From JBHICC01 sp046759385 (lineage in GTDB: Bacteria; Pseudomonadota; Gammaproteobacteria; Acidiferrobacterales; SPGG2), in contig JBHICC010000011.1 in assembly GCA_046759385.1 (NCBI GenBank), positions 1 through 64,000 on the forward strand: a stretch of 64,000 nucleotides of DNA, written 5' to 3'. The notes under the pieces were generated by a model. It had not been told where the DNA came from. It did not search any database and worked only from the letters and a program-made list of their open reading frames with translations. Position numbers and translations under genes: made by a program. Shown piece by piece: positions 43,418-52,904 of the stretch. Positions within the stretch are counted from its first letter, which is position 1, and each line of letters starts with the position of its first letter.

Positions 43418-45535
43418 TCAAAATCTGCCGTAGTAGCCTTCCTTTAGCGCGTCAAACAGGTTCGCGGCCGAGTGAACGTCGCCGTCGTACTCGAGCTCCT
43501 CGTTCCCTCTGACCTCAATCACCTCGCCGTTCTCCAGCTGGAAGCGGTAGGTGGTATCCTCGAGGTCCTGCTCCTTCACGAGCACCCCCTGGAATGCTTC
43601 CGGGTTGAAGCGGAACGTAGTGCAGCCTTTGAGGCCCTGGTCATAGGCGTGCATGTAGATGTCCTTGAAGTCCTCGAACGGGAAATCCGTGGGCACGTTG
43701 GCGGTCTTGGAGATCGAGGAATCAACCCATTTCTGCGCGGCTGCCTGGATGTCTACATGCTCGCGCGGCGTAATGTCCTCCGCGGTGACGAAGTATTCTG
43801 GCAGTTGCGCTTCGGCGTCATCCGCCCCCGGGGTGACTAAGGTGCGATAGGCGAGAAGCTCGTAGGAATACACCTCGACCTTTTCCTTGGTCTTGCGTCC
43901 TTCGCGGATCACATTGCGGCTGTAGCGGTGCGCGAACGAGGGTTCTATGCCATTGCTCGCGTTGTTTCCCAGTGAGAGGCTGATCGTTCCCGTTGGCGCG
44001 ATCGAAGTATGATGCGTGAAGCGCGCGCCGCGCTCAGCGACCCGGTCAGTCAGATCCGGATCAAGCTGTTGCATGTACCGGCTGTAACGCGCCAGCAATA
44101 CCTTGCCTGGTACCTCGTCGCCGACCTTCACGCCGTCGGAGCGCATTTCCGGACGGCGCGCGAGGATCTCTTCGGTGATGGTGAAGCGGTCTTCCATAAT
44201 CGGTGCCGGACCTTTCTCCTCGGCGAGTTCCACACCGGCTTCCCAGCCAGCAACTGCCATCTCGCGGGTGACCTGTTCGGTAAATCGCAATGAGTCCGGC
44301 TCGCCGTACTTCATCCTGAGCATGGTAAGGGTCGATCCCAGACCCAGGAAACCCATCCCATGACGGCGCTTGTAAGAGATTTCCTGCGCTTGCCGGTCGA
44401 GCGGGAGGCCATGGATCTCCACAACATTGTCGAGCATGCGCGTGAACGTGGCGACCACGTCGCGATAACGTTGCCAGTCGAAACGCGCCTGCTCGGTAAA
44501 CGGCTCTTCTACGAACTTCGTCAGATTGATCGATCCGAGCAGACACGAGCCGTACGGGGGTAACGGCTGTTCACCACACGGGTTGGTTGCCCTGATGTTT
44601 TCGCAAAACCAGTTGTTGTTCATGTCGTTGATGCGGTCAATCAAGATGAACCCCGGCTCGGCGTAATCATAGGTCGATGCCATGATGACGTCCCACAGGC
44701 GACGAGCGGGTACAGATTGATAAACTTTGCAGGCGACCTGGCCGCGTTCGTTGGTGACATAACCCTCCGTCGTTGGCCAGTAGCGCCAGGCAATGCGGGC
44801 GTCCGGGTCTTCGTAGGTCTCCTCATTTACTGGGTACGTTAGGTCCCAGGGGGCGTCGGCCTTTACCGCTTGCATGAACTCGTCCGTGATCAGGCAGGAA
44901 AGATTGAACTGGCGCAGGCGCCCGTGCTCGCGCTTGGCGCGCATGAAGCTCAGAACGTCGGGATGGGAGATATCGAACGTCCCCATCTGTGCGCCACGGC
45001 GCCCGCCGGCGGACATCACGGTGAAGCACATGGCGTCGAAGATATCCATAAAAGAAAGGGGGCCGGAGGTGTACGCTCCGGCCCCGCTGACAAAGGCCCC
45101 TTTGGGCCGGAGGGTAGAGAATTCGTACCCGATGCCGCAGCCGGCTTTTAGTGTTAGGCCGGCTTCATGCACGGCGGCCAGGATGCCATCCATCGAATCC
45201 GGAACCGTCGCCGAAACAGTGCAGTTGATCGTACTGGTGGCCGGTTTGTGTTCCTGCGCGCCGGCGTTCGAGACGATGCGCCCGGCTGGGATGGCTCCAC
45301 TTTGCAACGCCCAGAGGAACTTCTCGTACCAGTGCTCGCGCTTCTCAGGTGACGCCTCGACCTCAGCCAGCGCCAGGGCGACGCGACGGTAGGTGTCACC
45401 GATATCCTGGTCGACAGGCTCGCCAGACTTAGTCTTCAGGCGATACTTCTTGTCCCAGATGTCCAAGGATGTGGCCTGTATCGGGATCTGAGAGAGGTCG
45501 GCTCTTGGTGTTGTTATGAGTGATGCAGCCTTCAT
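43418..45535 (-). CDS. nrdJ: Adenosylcobalamin-dependent ribonucleotide reductase (class II), large component
   Basis: Reduces ribonucleotides to deoxyribonucleotides using adenosylcobalamin, independent of oxygen. The 705-residue protein has the radical/active-site motif N318-C320-E322 in ATNPCGEQPLPPYGSC, the redox Cys of STINCTVSA (C105), and AGCGIGYEFS and GGRRGAQMGTFDISHPDVLSFM. It lacks the ATP-cone region of class Ia enzymes and the C-terminal Cys pair, which the NrdJb-like partner supplies. AAGGAGG precedes the ATG. A near-consensus promoter with an overlapping NrdR-like box lies upstream. Confidence 0.93.
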   Translation of the reverse strand: MKAASLITTPRADLSQIPIQATSLDIWDKKYRLKTKSGEPVDQDIGDTYRRVALALAEVEASPEKREHWYEKFLWALQSGAIPAGRIVSNAGAQEHKPATSTINCTVSATVPDSMDGILAAVHEAGLTLKAGCGIGYEFSTLRPKGAFVSGAGAYTSGPLSFMDIFDAMCFTVMSAGGRRGAQMGTFDISHPDVLSFMRAKREHGRLRQFNLSCLITDEFMQAVKADAPWDLTYPVNEETYEDPDARIAWRYWPTTEGYVTNERGQVACKVYQSVPARRLWDVIMASTYDYAEPGFILIDRINDMNNNWFCENIRATNPCGEQPLPPYGSCLLGSINLTKFVEEPFTEQARFDWQRYRDVVATFTRMLDNVVEIHGLPLDRQAQEISYKRRHGMGFLGLGSTLTMLRMKYGEPDSLRFTEQVTREMAVAGWEAGVELAEEKGPAPIMEDRFTITEEILARRPEMRSDGVKVGDEVPGKVLLARYSRYMQQLDPDLTDRVAERGARFTHHTSIAPTGTISLSLGNNASNGIEPSFAHRYSRNVIREGRKTKEKVEVYSYELLAYRTLVTPGADDAEAQLPEYFVTAEDITPREHVDIQAAAQKWVDSSISKTANVPTDFPFEDFKDIYMHAYDQGLKGCTTFRFNPEAFQGVLVKEQDLEDTTYRFQLENGEVIEVRGNEELEYDGDVHSAANLFDALKEGYYGRF

Positions 45536-45595
45536 AGGCGTTGTTGCCTCCTTCGCTGGGTCTCTGCGTTGGATTTGTGCGCGTTGGACGAAACC

Positions 45596-45607
45596 ACAAC
45601 ATATTGT
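45596..45607 (-). promoter_or_regulatory. NrdR-like box at nrdJ
   Basis: On the minus strand CAATATGTTGTG agrees with 11 of 12 positions of the core C-w-A-t-A-T-a-T-w-G-t-g. It begins about five bases downstream of the predicted start site. NrdR represses ribonucleotide reductase operons in many bacteria. A second partner box is not clear; an AT-palindrome around 45700-45720 is a weak candidate. Confidence 0.55.
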
Positions 45608-45618
45608 AGTTTAGGCAA

Positions 45619-45647
45619 AGCCTAGACCCATGCTATTGGGGTGTCAA
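45619..45647 (-). promoter_or_regulatory. Promoter of the nrdJ operon
   Basis: TTGACA and TAGGCT are separated by 17 bases on the minus strand, with the start near 45612 and a leader of about 75 nt to the ATG. No B12-riboswitch core was found in the leader. Confidence 0.65.
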
Positions 45648-45788
45648 GCGGCTCTGTCCACGGCGGACGAACGGCGCAATATGCCCTCCGGGCGGCTACA
45701 GCCACTCTATATATATAAGTGGGGTGGACCGGCGCTGAGCGCGCTCGGCCGGCTCGCGGCCGTCCAGACCTTCAGGCGAAAGACGGTT

Positions 45789-46721
45789 TTATAGGTCGAT
45801 CCCGAAGACGCGTTTGAAGCGCGCGTCGAACTCAGCCCGATCGAAACTGTGATTCTGGGTGCCGTGGTGCTCGATCTTGATCGCCCCCATCAGCGCCGCA
45901 ATCCGCCCAATCGTGTCCCACGGCAGGTCACGCGATAGGCCGTAGAGCAGCCCGGCACGGTAGGCATCGCCGCAACCGGTTGGATCGTTGACCTCGACGA
46001 CGACGGCGGACGGTATCTCCAGGCACTTCCCAGCCGTATGGACGCGTGACCCCTGCGCGCCAAGCGTGACAATAAGTGCCTGCACCCTTTCGGCCAACTC
46101 CTCGACTGACTTACCAGTACGCTCGCGCATCAGCTGCGCTTCGTAGTCGTTCAGGGTTACCCACGTGGCTTGCTCCACAAAGGTGAGCAGTTCTTCGCCA
46201 TTAAACATGGGCATACCTTGGCCAGGATCAAAAATAAAGGGAATGCCTAGGTCCGCAAACTGTCGGGCGTGCTGGATCATGCCCTCACGACCGTCGGGTG
46301 CCACGATACCAATGGTGACGCCTTCAGCATCTAAAACCCGGTTTTGGTGTGACCAGTTCATGGCGCCGGGATGAAACGCTGTAATCTGATTGTCGTCCAT
46401 ATCCGTGGTAATGAATGCCTGGCCGGTGTACGTGTCGTTGATGACTTTTATGTATTGCCGGCTGATTTCGCGGCGATCGAGCCAATCCGCATAGGGACCA
46501 AAGTCTTTCCCTACCGTTCCCATCGGCAACGGATCGCCTCCGAGCAACTTCAGGTTATAGGCGATGTTACCGGCACAGCCACCGAACTCGCGGCGCATAT
46601 CCGGCACTAGGAACGACACGTTCAAGATGTGTACTTTGTCGGGGAGGATGTGATCCTTGAACCGATCATGGAACACCATGATGGTGTCATAAGCGAGGGA
46701 TCCGCAAATCAGTGCTGACAT
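45789..46721 (-). CDS. PfkB-family sugar/nucleoside kinase
   Basis: Ribokinase/adenosine-kinase-type enzyme, about 310 residues from the ATG ending at 46721 (MSALICGSLAYDTIM); the frame is open far upstream but those residues are not kinase-like and overlap mscS. The N-terminal GGCAGNIAYNLKLLGG and C-terminal NDPTGCGDAYRAGLLYGLS (anion hole and catalytic Asp) are complete. Substrate is not certain; adenosine or a pentose is likely. It is divergent from mscS-otsA-otsB, sharing a 200-base intergenic control region. Confidence 0.88.
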   Translation of the reverse strand: MSALICGSLAYDTIMVFHDRFKDHILPDKVHILNVSFLVPDMRREFGGCAGNIAYNLKLLGGDPLPMGTVGKDFGPYADWLDRREISRQYIKVINDTYTGQAFITTDMDDNQITAFHPGAMNWSHQNRVLDAEGVTIGIVAPDGREGMIQHARQFADLGIPFIFDPGQGMPMFNGEELLTFVEQATWVTLNDYEAQLMRERTGKSVEELAERVQALIVTLGAQGSRVHTAGKCLEIPSAVVVEVNDPTGCGDAYRAGLLYGLSRDLPWDTIGRIAALMGAIKIEHHGTQNHSFDRAEFDARFKRVFGIDL

Positions 46722-46920
46722 AATCGTTTCGTCTGTGTCCTCCCGCTGGCGCACAACTGTCGGCGGCGCCACGCGAAGAGGCGATTGTCGCAAAAATCGC
46801 CCGGGCCGTCGAAAGCGTCCCTTCCCGCTATCCACGTAAGTCGCCGCTTCAGCTGCGCAAAGCGAGTGTGGTACATATCTCAACTCCTGGTAGATCACCC
46901 CAACCACGTGGAGGCAGACG

Positions 46921-47970
46921 ATGAATGTCCTGGAATCGAATTTTTTCGGAAACGAGGTGCAGGCGTGGGTTGTCGCGCTAGCAATCATGACGGTTATGTT
47001 CTTCGCGTTACAGATCGGCAAGGCCGTCCTAGTGGGCCGGCTCAGTGCAATTGCTGAAAAGACAGAAACCAAGCTAGACGACATTGCGGTGGACTTGCTA
47101 CGTCGAACGAAGCACTTTTTCGTGCTTTTTGCTGCCATCTACGCCGGTTCATTGTTCGTGACCTTGCCGCAGAAGCCCACCGACCTGGTGACCAAAGCGT
47201 TTGCTATCGCTCTCCTGGCGCAAGTAGCGATATGGGGCAACGCCTTGATTGCCCACCTGATCACGGCCTTCGTCAAGGCGCGACTGGAGACTGATGCCGC
47301 TAGCGTGACGACCATCACGGTCATCGGATTCATCGCGCGAGTGGCGATTTGGTCTGCGTTCGGACTGCTAGTACTCGAAAATATCGGGTTCGATATTTCA
47401 GCACTTCTGGCTGGTCTCGGAATCGGCGGTATCGCGGCAGCATTGGCTTTGCAGAACGTACTCGGCGACTTGTTCGCATCGATCGCCATTGTGCTCGACA
47501 AACCTTTTGTCGTCGGCGATTTCATCATCATCGGAGAGTTTATGGGCACTGTCGAGCAGGTCGGTATCAAGACTACGCGGGTACGCAGTCTCTCCGGCGA
47601 GCAACTGGTATTTTCTAACAATGATCTGTTGAATAGCCGAATCCGCAACTACAAACGGATGTTCGAGCGGCGCATCGTGTTTGCGCTTGGTGTCGTATAC
47701 CAGACGCCGCCCGACAAATTGGAAAGCATCCCGATAATGCTGCGGGAGATTATAGAATCCCAGGAAAACACCCGTTTTGACCGAGCGCACTTCAAAAGCT
47801 ACGGGGATTTTGCCCTAAATTTCGAGATTGTCTATTATGTCAAAACGCCGCAATACAACACTTACATGGATATCCAGCAGGCGGTCAATCTGACGATTTA
47901 TCGCCGTTTTCAGGAGACGGGGATCGAGTTCGCTTACCCCACACAGACCCTATTCCTAGAGAAAGGTTGA
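46921..47970 (+). CDS. MscS-type mechanosensitive channel
   Basis: Small-conductance mechanosensitive channel of the inner membrane, 349 residues, opening under hypo-osmotic stress. About four membrane helices occupy the first 185 residues, the last being the pore helix with GLGIGGIAAALALQNVLGDLFASI, the Gly/Ala packing pattern of TM3. The beta domain follows (DKPFVVGDFIIIGEFMGTVEQVGIKTTRVRS). GGAGG lies before the ATG. It precedes otsA by three bases. The combination suggests release and synthesis of solutes are controlled together. Confidence 0.93.
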   Translation: MNVLESNFFGNEVQAWVVALAIMTVMFFALQIGKAVLVGRLSAIAEKTETKLDDIAVDLLRRTKHFFVLFAAIYAGSLFVTLPQKPTDLVTKAFAIALLAQVAIWGNALIAHLITAFVKARLETDAASVTTITVIGFIARVAIWSAFGLLVLENIGFDISALLAGLGIGGIAAALALQNVLGDLFASIAIVLDKPFVVGDFIIIGEFMGTVEQVGIKTTRVRSLSGEQLVFSNNDLLNSRIRNYKRMFERRIVFALGVVYQTPPDKLESIPIMLREIIESQENTRFDRAHFKSYGDFALNFEIVYYVKTPQYNTYMDIQQAVNLTIYRRFQETGIEFAYPTQTLFLEKG

Positions 47971-47973
47971 TCC

Positions 47974-49515
47974 ATGTCACATGCATATGGCGCGGTGTCC
48001 GGGTCTGCGCTAGCAGGCGCAAGCGAGAAACGGCTGGTTTGCGTCTCAAACCGTCTCCCGTTCGTGCTCGCGCGCGCGGAGAACGGTGACTGGAACGTAA
48101 AGCCGGGCAGCGGCGGTCTAGTCAACGCGCTACTCCCCGTGTTGCGCAACCGTGGCGGCTTGTGGGTGGGTTGGACCGGCGCTACTGACGGCGGCACATC
48201 CGAGCTCGAAACGGCGTTGGCACGCCTGACCAAAGACGCTGGTTATCAACTTAAGCCAGTGGACTTGACCGCTGACGAGCGCGATAAGTTCTATTACGGC
48301 TTTTCCAATGAGGTCATTTGGCCGCTGTTTCACGATTTGCAGACGAACTGCAACTTCGATCCGGCGTATTGGCGGGTCTACCAGAACGTCAACCGCAAGT
48401 TTTCGAAGGTGCTTGTTGATAGCAGCGAGCAGGGGGACTTCATCTGGGTCCACGACTATCATCTGATGGAAGTCGCGCGCGAGCTGCGTGAAGCTGGTAC
48501 GCAATGTCGGTTCGGCTTCTTTCTACACATTCCGTTCCCCTCACTCGACATTTTTCTGAAGCTTCCTTGGCGAATCGAGATTTTGCGTGGCCTACTCGAA
48601 TTTGATCTGATCGGCTTTCAGACACTACGCGACCGACGCAACTTTCTACAATGTGTCCGCAGTCTCATGAAAGAAGTGTCGGTACACGGTAAAGGCCAGG
48701 TCGTTACGTTGCTGCTGGGCGAGAGACCCGCCAGGGAAATAAGAGTAGGGGCGTTCCCGATTAGTATTGATTATCCTGGCTATGTGGAGCGCGCGAGCTC
48801 GGGGGCAGTCGCCAAGCTCTCACGATACTTTCGCGAGAATCTACGCGGCCGGCAAATGATACTCGGCATCGACCGTTTGGATTACACGAAAGGAATTCCC
48901 AACAAGCTCATTGCGTTCCGCAATGCGCTGCGCCGGTATCCGGAACTGCGCCAGAACGTGACTCTGATACAACAGGTCGTACCGAGCCGTGAGGACATAG
49001 CCGAGTACCACAAGCTGCGACGGGAGATCGAGCATTTAGTCAGTGAGATCAACGGCGAATTTACGCAAGCAGGTTGGGTGCCTATCCATTACCTCTTCCG
49101 CAGCATGAGCCCGGCCGAGGTGTTAGCTTATTACCGCGCCGCCGATATCGCATTGGTCACGCCCCTTAAGGACGGGATGAATCTAGTGGCGAAAGAGTAC
49201 TGTACCGCCAAAGTCGATGAGGACGGGGTGTTAATACTGAGCGAGTTTGCTGGCGCTGCGGCACAGTTGCAGAAGGGCGCATTGCTGGTCAATCCTCATG
49301 ACATAGAGGGTATTGCAGATGGGATCTACCAGGCGTTCGCAATGTCCGGTGAGGAGAAACAAACGCGCATGCGCAGATTGCGCCGTTCGGTTCGCGACAG
49401 CGACATATTCTGGTGGGTAGATTCCTACCTGCGTGCTGCGATTGAAAAAGACCTCAGCGCGTTCCCCTTGGTCGACGATTACATGCCGCATACGGAGTCC
49501 GTGCTATCACCGTAG
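47974..49515 (+). CDS. otsA: Trehalose-6-phosphate synthase OtsA
   Basis: GT20 enzyme making trehalose 6-phosphate from UDP-glucose and glucose 6-phosphate in the cytosol; 513 residues. Diagnostic motifs: VSNRLPFV, PGSGGLVNALLPVL, FIWVHDYHLMEVARELR, FPSLDIFLKLPWR, LGIDRLDYTKGIPNKL and DGMNLVAKEYC. It follows mscS by three bases and is followed by otsB 76 bases later. The N-terminal extension of about 17 residues is usual for the family. Confidence 0.97.
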   Translation: MSHAYGAVSGSALAGASEKRLVCVSNRLPFVLARAENGDWNVKPGSGGLVNALLPVLRNRGGLWVGWTGATDGGTSELETALARLTKDAGYQLKPVDLTADERDKFYYGFSNEVIWPLFHDLQTNCNFDPAYWRVYQNVNRKFSKVLVDSSEQGDFIWVHDYHLMEVARELREAGTQCRFGFFLHIPFPSLDIFLKLPWRIEILRGLLEFDLIGFQTLRDRRNFLQCVRSLMKEVSVHGKGQVVTLLLGERPAREIRVGAFPISIDYPGYVERASSGAVAKLSRYFRENLRGRQMILGIDRLDYTKGIPNKLIAFRNALRRYPELRQNVTLIQQVVPSREDIAEYHKLRREIEHLVSEINGEFTQAGWVPIHYLFRSMSPAEVLAYYRAADIALVTPLKDGMNLVAKEYCTAKVDEDGVLILSEFAGAAAQLQKGALLVNPHDIEGIADGIYQAFAMSGEEKQTRMRRLRRSVRDSDIFWWVDSYLRAAIEKDLSAFPLVDDYMPHTESVLSP

Positions 49516-49591
49516 TACCACTAGCGTTTTGCTAGTAGTCGGGCTACCGTCTATAGATAACGATAAAGACTTACTGCATGAACGAAGCTGA

Positions 49592-50446
49592 ATGAGCAAG
49601 GGGTCTCGCGGCGTTGATGATGACGCCGCGCATGTCAAACATCGGGACGTTAAGCTACCCGCGGCGCTGACTCGCAGACAGGAGATTGCCGAGCATTTGC
49701 AGGGCCGGCGTCTCGCCGTATTCCTCGATTACGACGGCACACTTTCCCCTATTGTCGATCGGCCCGAGTTAGCGCTTATGGCCGATGATATGCGCGAGGC
49801 AGTGCGTCGTTTGGCCGGGCGCTGCGCAACTGCCATTGTCAGCGGACGCGCACTCGCCGATGTGAAAAATCTAGTCAGGCTCGAGGAGCTGTACTATGCG
49901 GGGAATCATGGTTTCGAGATCGAAGGTCCTGGCGGGTCCAAAATCCTTTACGAGAAGGGCAAAGAATTTCTGGAGGCGGTTAGCGAAATCAGTCGCCGCA
50001 TCGAGATCGGCATCAAGGAGATTGGAGGCGCATTCGTAGAAAACAAGTCTTACTCACTATCCGTGCACTATCGTCTCGCCGCGCCTGAGCGCGTCCCCGA
50101 TGTGGAACGAGTTGTCGACCAGGCGCTCGCCGATTTTCCCAACTTGCACAAAAGGCATGGCAAGAAGGTCTTCGAGATTCGTCCTAAGATCGATTGGGAT
50201 AAGGGCAAAGCCGTGCTATGGCTGCTTGAGGTGCTGGACCTCGATGCTCGCGATGTGCTACCGATCTACGTCGGCGACGACATGACAGATGAGGATGCGT
50301 TTCGGGCGCTCCACGGACGTGGGCTCGGTGTTCTAGTGGCGGAAACACGCCGCGCTTCAGCTGCCAACTACTCCTTGCACGACACGGGCGAGACGAAGCA
50401 GTTTCTCGACATGCTTACAGCACTTTTGTCGGGTGAAACGTCGTGA
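49592..50446 (+). CDS. otsB: Trehalose-6-phosphate phosphatase OtsB
   Basis: HAD phosphatase converting trehalose 6-phosphate to trehalose. The 284-residue protein shows the catalytic VFLDYDGTLSPIVDRP, AIVSGRALADVKNLV, GNHGFEIEGPGG, KKVFEIRPKIDWDKGKAVLWLL and YVGDDMTDEDAFRAL. It overlaps the GH65 gene by four bases (GTGA), indicating one operon with translational coupling. Confidence 0.95.
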   Translation: MSKGSRGVDDDAAHVKHRDVKLPAALTRRQEIAEHLQGRRLAVFLDYDGTLSPIVDRPELALMADDMREAVRRLAGRCATAIVSGRALADVKNLVRLEELYYAGNHGFEIEGPGGSKILYEKGKEFLEAVSEISRRIEIGIKEIGGAFVENKSYSLSVHYRLAAPERVPDVERVVDQALADFPNLHKRHGKKVFEIRPKIDWDKGKAVLWLLEVLDLDARDVLPIYVGDDMTDEDAFRALHGRGLGVLVAETRRASAANYSLHDTGETKQFLDMLTALLSGETS

Positions 50447-52860
50447 GCCAGTGGTCCCTCATCTACGAGCATTTCGATCCGGAGCAAGAGTCGTTGCGTG
50501 AGGCCCTTTGTACGCTTGGCAATGGCTGCTTTGCTACGCGTGGCGCCGCTGAGGAGTCACAGGCCGACGATATCCATTATCCTGGGACCTATCTAGCCGG
50601 CGGCTACAATCGGCTAGATAGCAGCATTGCTGGCCGCACGATAACAAACGAAGACCTGGTCAATTTCCCCAACTGGTTGTTGCTCAGGTTTCGCCCCGAG
50701 GACGGCGACTGGTTCAACCCCATGGCGGTCGAGCTGCTCTCGTATCGCCAGGAGCTTGACCTGAAGAATGGCATGCTCGAGCGCACGGTCCGTTTTCGCG
50801 ACCACGCGGGACGCGAGTCTACCGTAAAGAGCCGCCGTCTCGTGCATATGGCGCAACCACATCTGGCCGCTATCGAGTACTCAATTAGACCGGAGAACTG
50901 GGCCGGTCGCGTGACCATACATTCGGCCCTGGACGGATCGGTTATCAACGCAGGTGTAGCACGTTACCGCGAGCTCAACTCCAAGCATCTGGAGACCCAG
51001 GACATGGGCGAGGTGGGCGCTGATGCCGTCTACTTGCGGGTGCAGACTAATCAATCGCATTTGCAAGTCGCCGACGCTGCTCGGACTCGTGTCTACAGCC
51101 GTGACACCGAGCTTGGTGTCGATCGTCAGACTTTTCGCCATGAGTCAATCATTGGCCAGGAGCTCGTGTGCGAGGTAAGCCAGGGCCAGGTCATCACCGT
51201 TGAGAAGGTTGTCGCCCTCCATTCCTCGCGCGACCGTGCTGTTAGTGAAGCGTCGCACGAAGCCGCCCTGGCGGTATCGCGAGCCGGGCGCTTCGCTGAG
51301 TTAGCTGTGTCCCACACACGCGCCTGGAAGTTCCTGTGGCGCAAGTGTGACGTCGTCATTAAAGCCCGCGATTCCGACCAGATGGTGATGCGGCTCCACA
51401 TCTTTCACCTGTTGCAGACGGTCTCCCCCAATTCAATTGGGGTAGATGCAGGTGTGCCAGCACGCGGCTTGCATGGGGAAGCATATCGCGGGCATATCTT
51501 CTGGGACGAGCTTTTCATCTTTCCGTTTTACACGTTTCGTTTACCCGAGATAACCCGCAGCCTGCTGCTGTATCGATACCGGCGACTAGGGATAGCGCGG
51601 TGTTTGGCTGCGGAGGATGGCTATGAAGGGGCGATGTTTCCCTGGCAAAGTGGTAGCAACGGGCGCGAGGAGACCCAGGCCGTGCACCTCAACCCGCGCT
51701 CTGGCACCTGGGGACCTGATTACAGTCGCTTTCAGCGCCATGTGAACGCAGCCATCGTTTACAACACCTGGGAGTACTTTTTGCTAACCGGCGATAAGGA
51801 GTTCATGGCTAGCTATGGCGCCGAGATGATTATCGAGATCGCACGCTTCTTCGCTAGCATGGCTCAATACAACAGGAAGAAAAAGCGCTATGAGATCAAG
51901 CGCGTGATGGGGCCCGATGAGTATCATGAAAAGTACTTCGATTCCGAAGAGCCTGGGCTAAACAATAACGCCTACACCAACGTGATGGCAGTTTGGATAC
52001 TAGAACGCGCGCTAATTACGCTGGAACTACTGCGGCCGGAAGATACCCGGAAGCTCAAGGAAGCACTGCAGTTGCGTGGTGATGAGATCAAGCGCTGGCG
52101 TGATATTACGCAGCGAATGACAATACCGTTTCATGGCAACGTCATCATCAGTCAATTCGAGGGGTATGATGATTTAGAGGAGTTTGACTGGGACAGTTAT
52201 CGACGAAAGTATGGGAGCATCGAACGGTTGGACCGCATTCTAAAAGCAGAAGGCGATTCGCCCGATCGCTACAAAGTCTCCAAGCAAGCCGATGTCCTAA
52301 TGCTGTTCTACCTACTTCCACCGAAAGAGCTGCGGCGCATATTCAAGCAGCTGGGTTACGACTTTGATGATGACCTCGTAAGACGGAACATCGAGTATTA
52401 CATGAAGCGCACATCACACGGCTCCACCCTGAGCAAGGTTGTGCACGCGTCGGTGCTGGATCGGATCGATCGCTCCGCTGCTTGGACCTTGTTCCGTGAA
52501 GCGCTTGAGAGTGATATCGCCGATGTGCAGGGCGGGACCACGCCTGAGGGTATCCACCTGGGTGCGATGGCAGGCACCGCCGACATTGTCCTTCGTCATT
52601 ACGGCGGCATCGACACGACCGGCGAGACTATCGCATTTTACCCGCGACTACCACCACGTCTGCTCGAGCTCAAGTTTAGACTTCGTCACCGTGATCAGTG
52701 GTATGAACTGCACATTAATTCTGAGAAGTTCACCTTGGCGGTGGGCAGCGATGGCCCAGACCCGGTACAGGTCAATGTGCAAGGTGAGCTGCACGCCTTA
52801 TCTACCGGTCACAGCTACGAGTTCGCCCTGTTCGACAAGCTGTCCGAATCAGTGGGGTAA
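50443..52860 (+). CDS. GH65 glycoside phosphorylase/hydrolase
   Basis: A large 805-residue enzyme of glycoside hydrolase family 65, whose members phosphorolyse or hydrolyse trehalose, maltose, kojibiose or related sugars. The N-terminal beta-sandwich domain reaches residue 290. The (alpha/alpha)6 barrel contains the general acid E493 in RVMGPDEYHEKYFDS and the flanking GLNNNAYTNVMA. The phosphate/barrel edge HLGAMAGTADIVLRHYGG and FYPRLPPRLLELKFRLRHRDQWYEL complete the C-terminal domain. It starts at GTG overlapping otsB. Trehalose or its phosphate is the obvious substrate from context; that is inference. Confidence 0.9.
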   Translation: MSQWSLIYEHFDPEQESLREALCTLGNGCFATRGAAEESQADDIHYPGTYLAGGYNRLDSSIAGRTITNEDLVNFPNWLLLRFRPEDGDWFNPMAVELLSYRQELDLKNGMLERTVRFRDHAGRESTVKSRRLVHMAQPHLAAIEYSIRPENWAGRVTIHSALDGSVINAGVARYRELNSKHLETQDMGEVGADAVYLRVQTNQSHLQVADAARTRVYSRDTELGVDRQTFRHESIIGQELVCEVSQGQVITVEKVVALHSSRDRAVSEASHEAALAVSRAGRFAELAVSHTRAWKFLWRKCDVVIKARDSDQMVMRLHIFHLLQTVSPNSIGVDAGVPARGLHGEAYRGHIFWDELFIFPFYTFRLPEITRSLLLYRYRRLGIARCLAAEDGYEGAMFPWQSGSNGREETQAVHLNPRSGTWGPDYSRFQRHVNAAIVYNTWEYFLLTGDKEFMASYGAEMIIEIARFFASMAQYNRKKKRYEIKRVMGPDEYHEKYFDSEEPGLNNNAYTNVMAVWILERALITLELLRPEDTRKLKEALQLRGDEIKRWRDITQRMTIPFHGNVIISQFEGYDDLEEFDWDSYRRKYGSIERLDRILKAEGDSPDRYKVSKQADVLMLFYLLPPKELRRIFKQLGYDFDDDLVRRNIEYYMKRTSHGSTLSKVVHASVLDRIDRSAAWTLFREALESDIADVQGGTTPEGIHLGAMAGTADIVLRHYGGIDTTGETIAFYPRLPPRLLELKFRLRHRDQWYELHINSEKFTLAVGSDGPDPVQVNVQGELHALSTGHSYEFALFDKLSESVG

Positions 52861-52904
52861 AAACACCCCCCCTCCCCTAGTGGGAGGGGGTTAGGGGGAG
52901 GGGG
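52859..52904 (-). repeat. C-rich palindrome/terminator and G-run element
   Basis: CCCCCTCCC, a five-base loop and GGGAGGGGG form a strong hairpin (52868-52890); on the minus strand it is followed by GGTGTTTTT, an intrinsic terminator for terB. On the plus strand four runs of 3-5 G (GGGAGGGGG, TTA, GGGGGAGGGGG; 52882-52904) could form a G-quadruplex. The poly-T tract overlaps the GH65 stop codon and the repeat supplies the last TerB residues. It resembles small palindromic elements dispersed in other proteobacteria. Confidence 0.75.

Noticed and set aside
45700..45722. AT-rich palindrome CCACT..TATATATA..AGTGG as a second NrdR box
   Set aside because: It matches only the middle of the consensus and is about 100 bases from the first box, not the usual tandem spacing.
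45536..45788. Cobalamin riboswitch upstream of the B12-dependent reductase
   Set aside because: No GCCACTG-type B12 box or matching paired core was found; a covariance search is needed to be sure.
46722..47138. Long N-terminal extension of the PfkB kinase frame
   Set aside because: It overlaps the 5' part of mscS on the other strand and lacks kinase-like residues; the ATG at 46721 gives the normal N-terminus.
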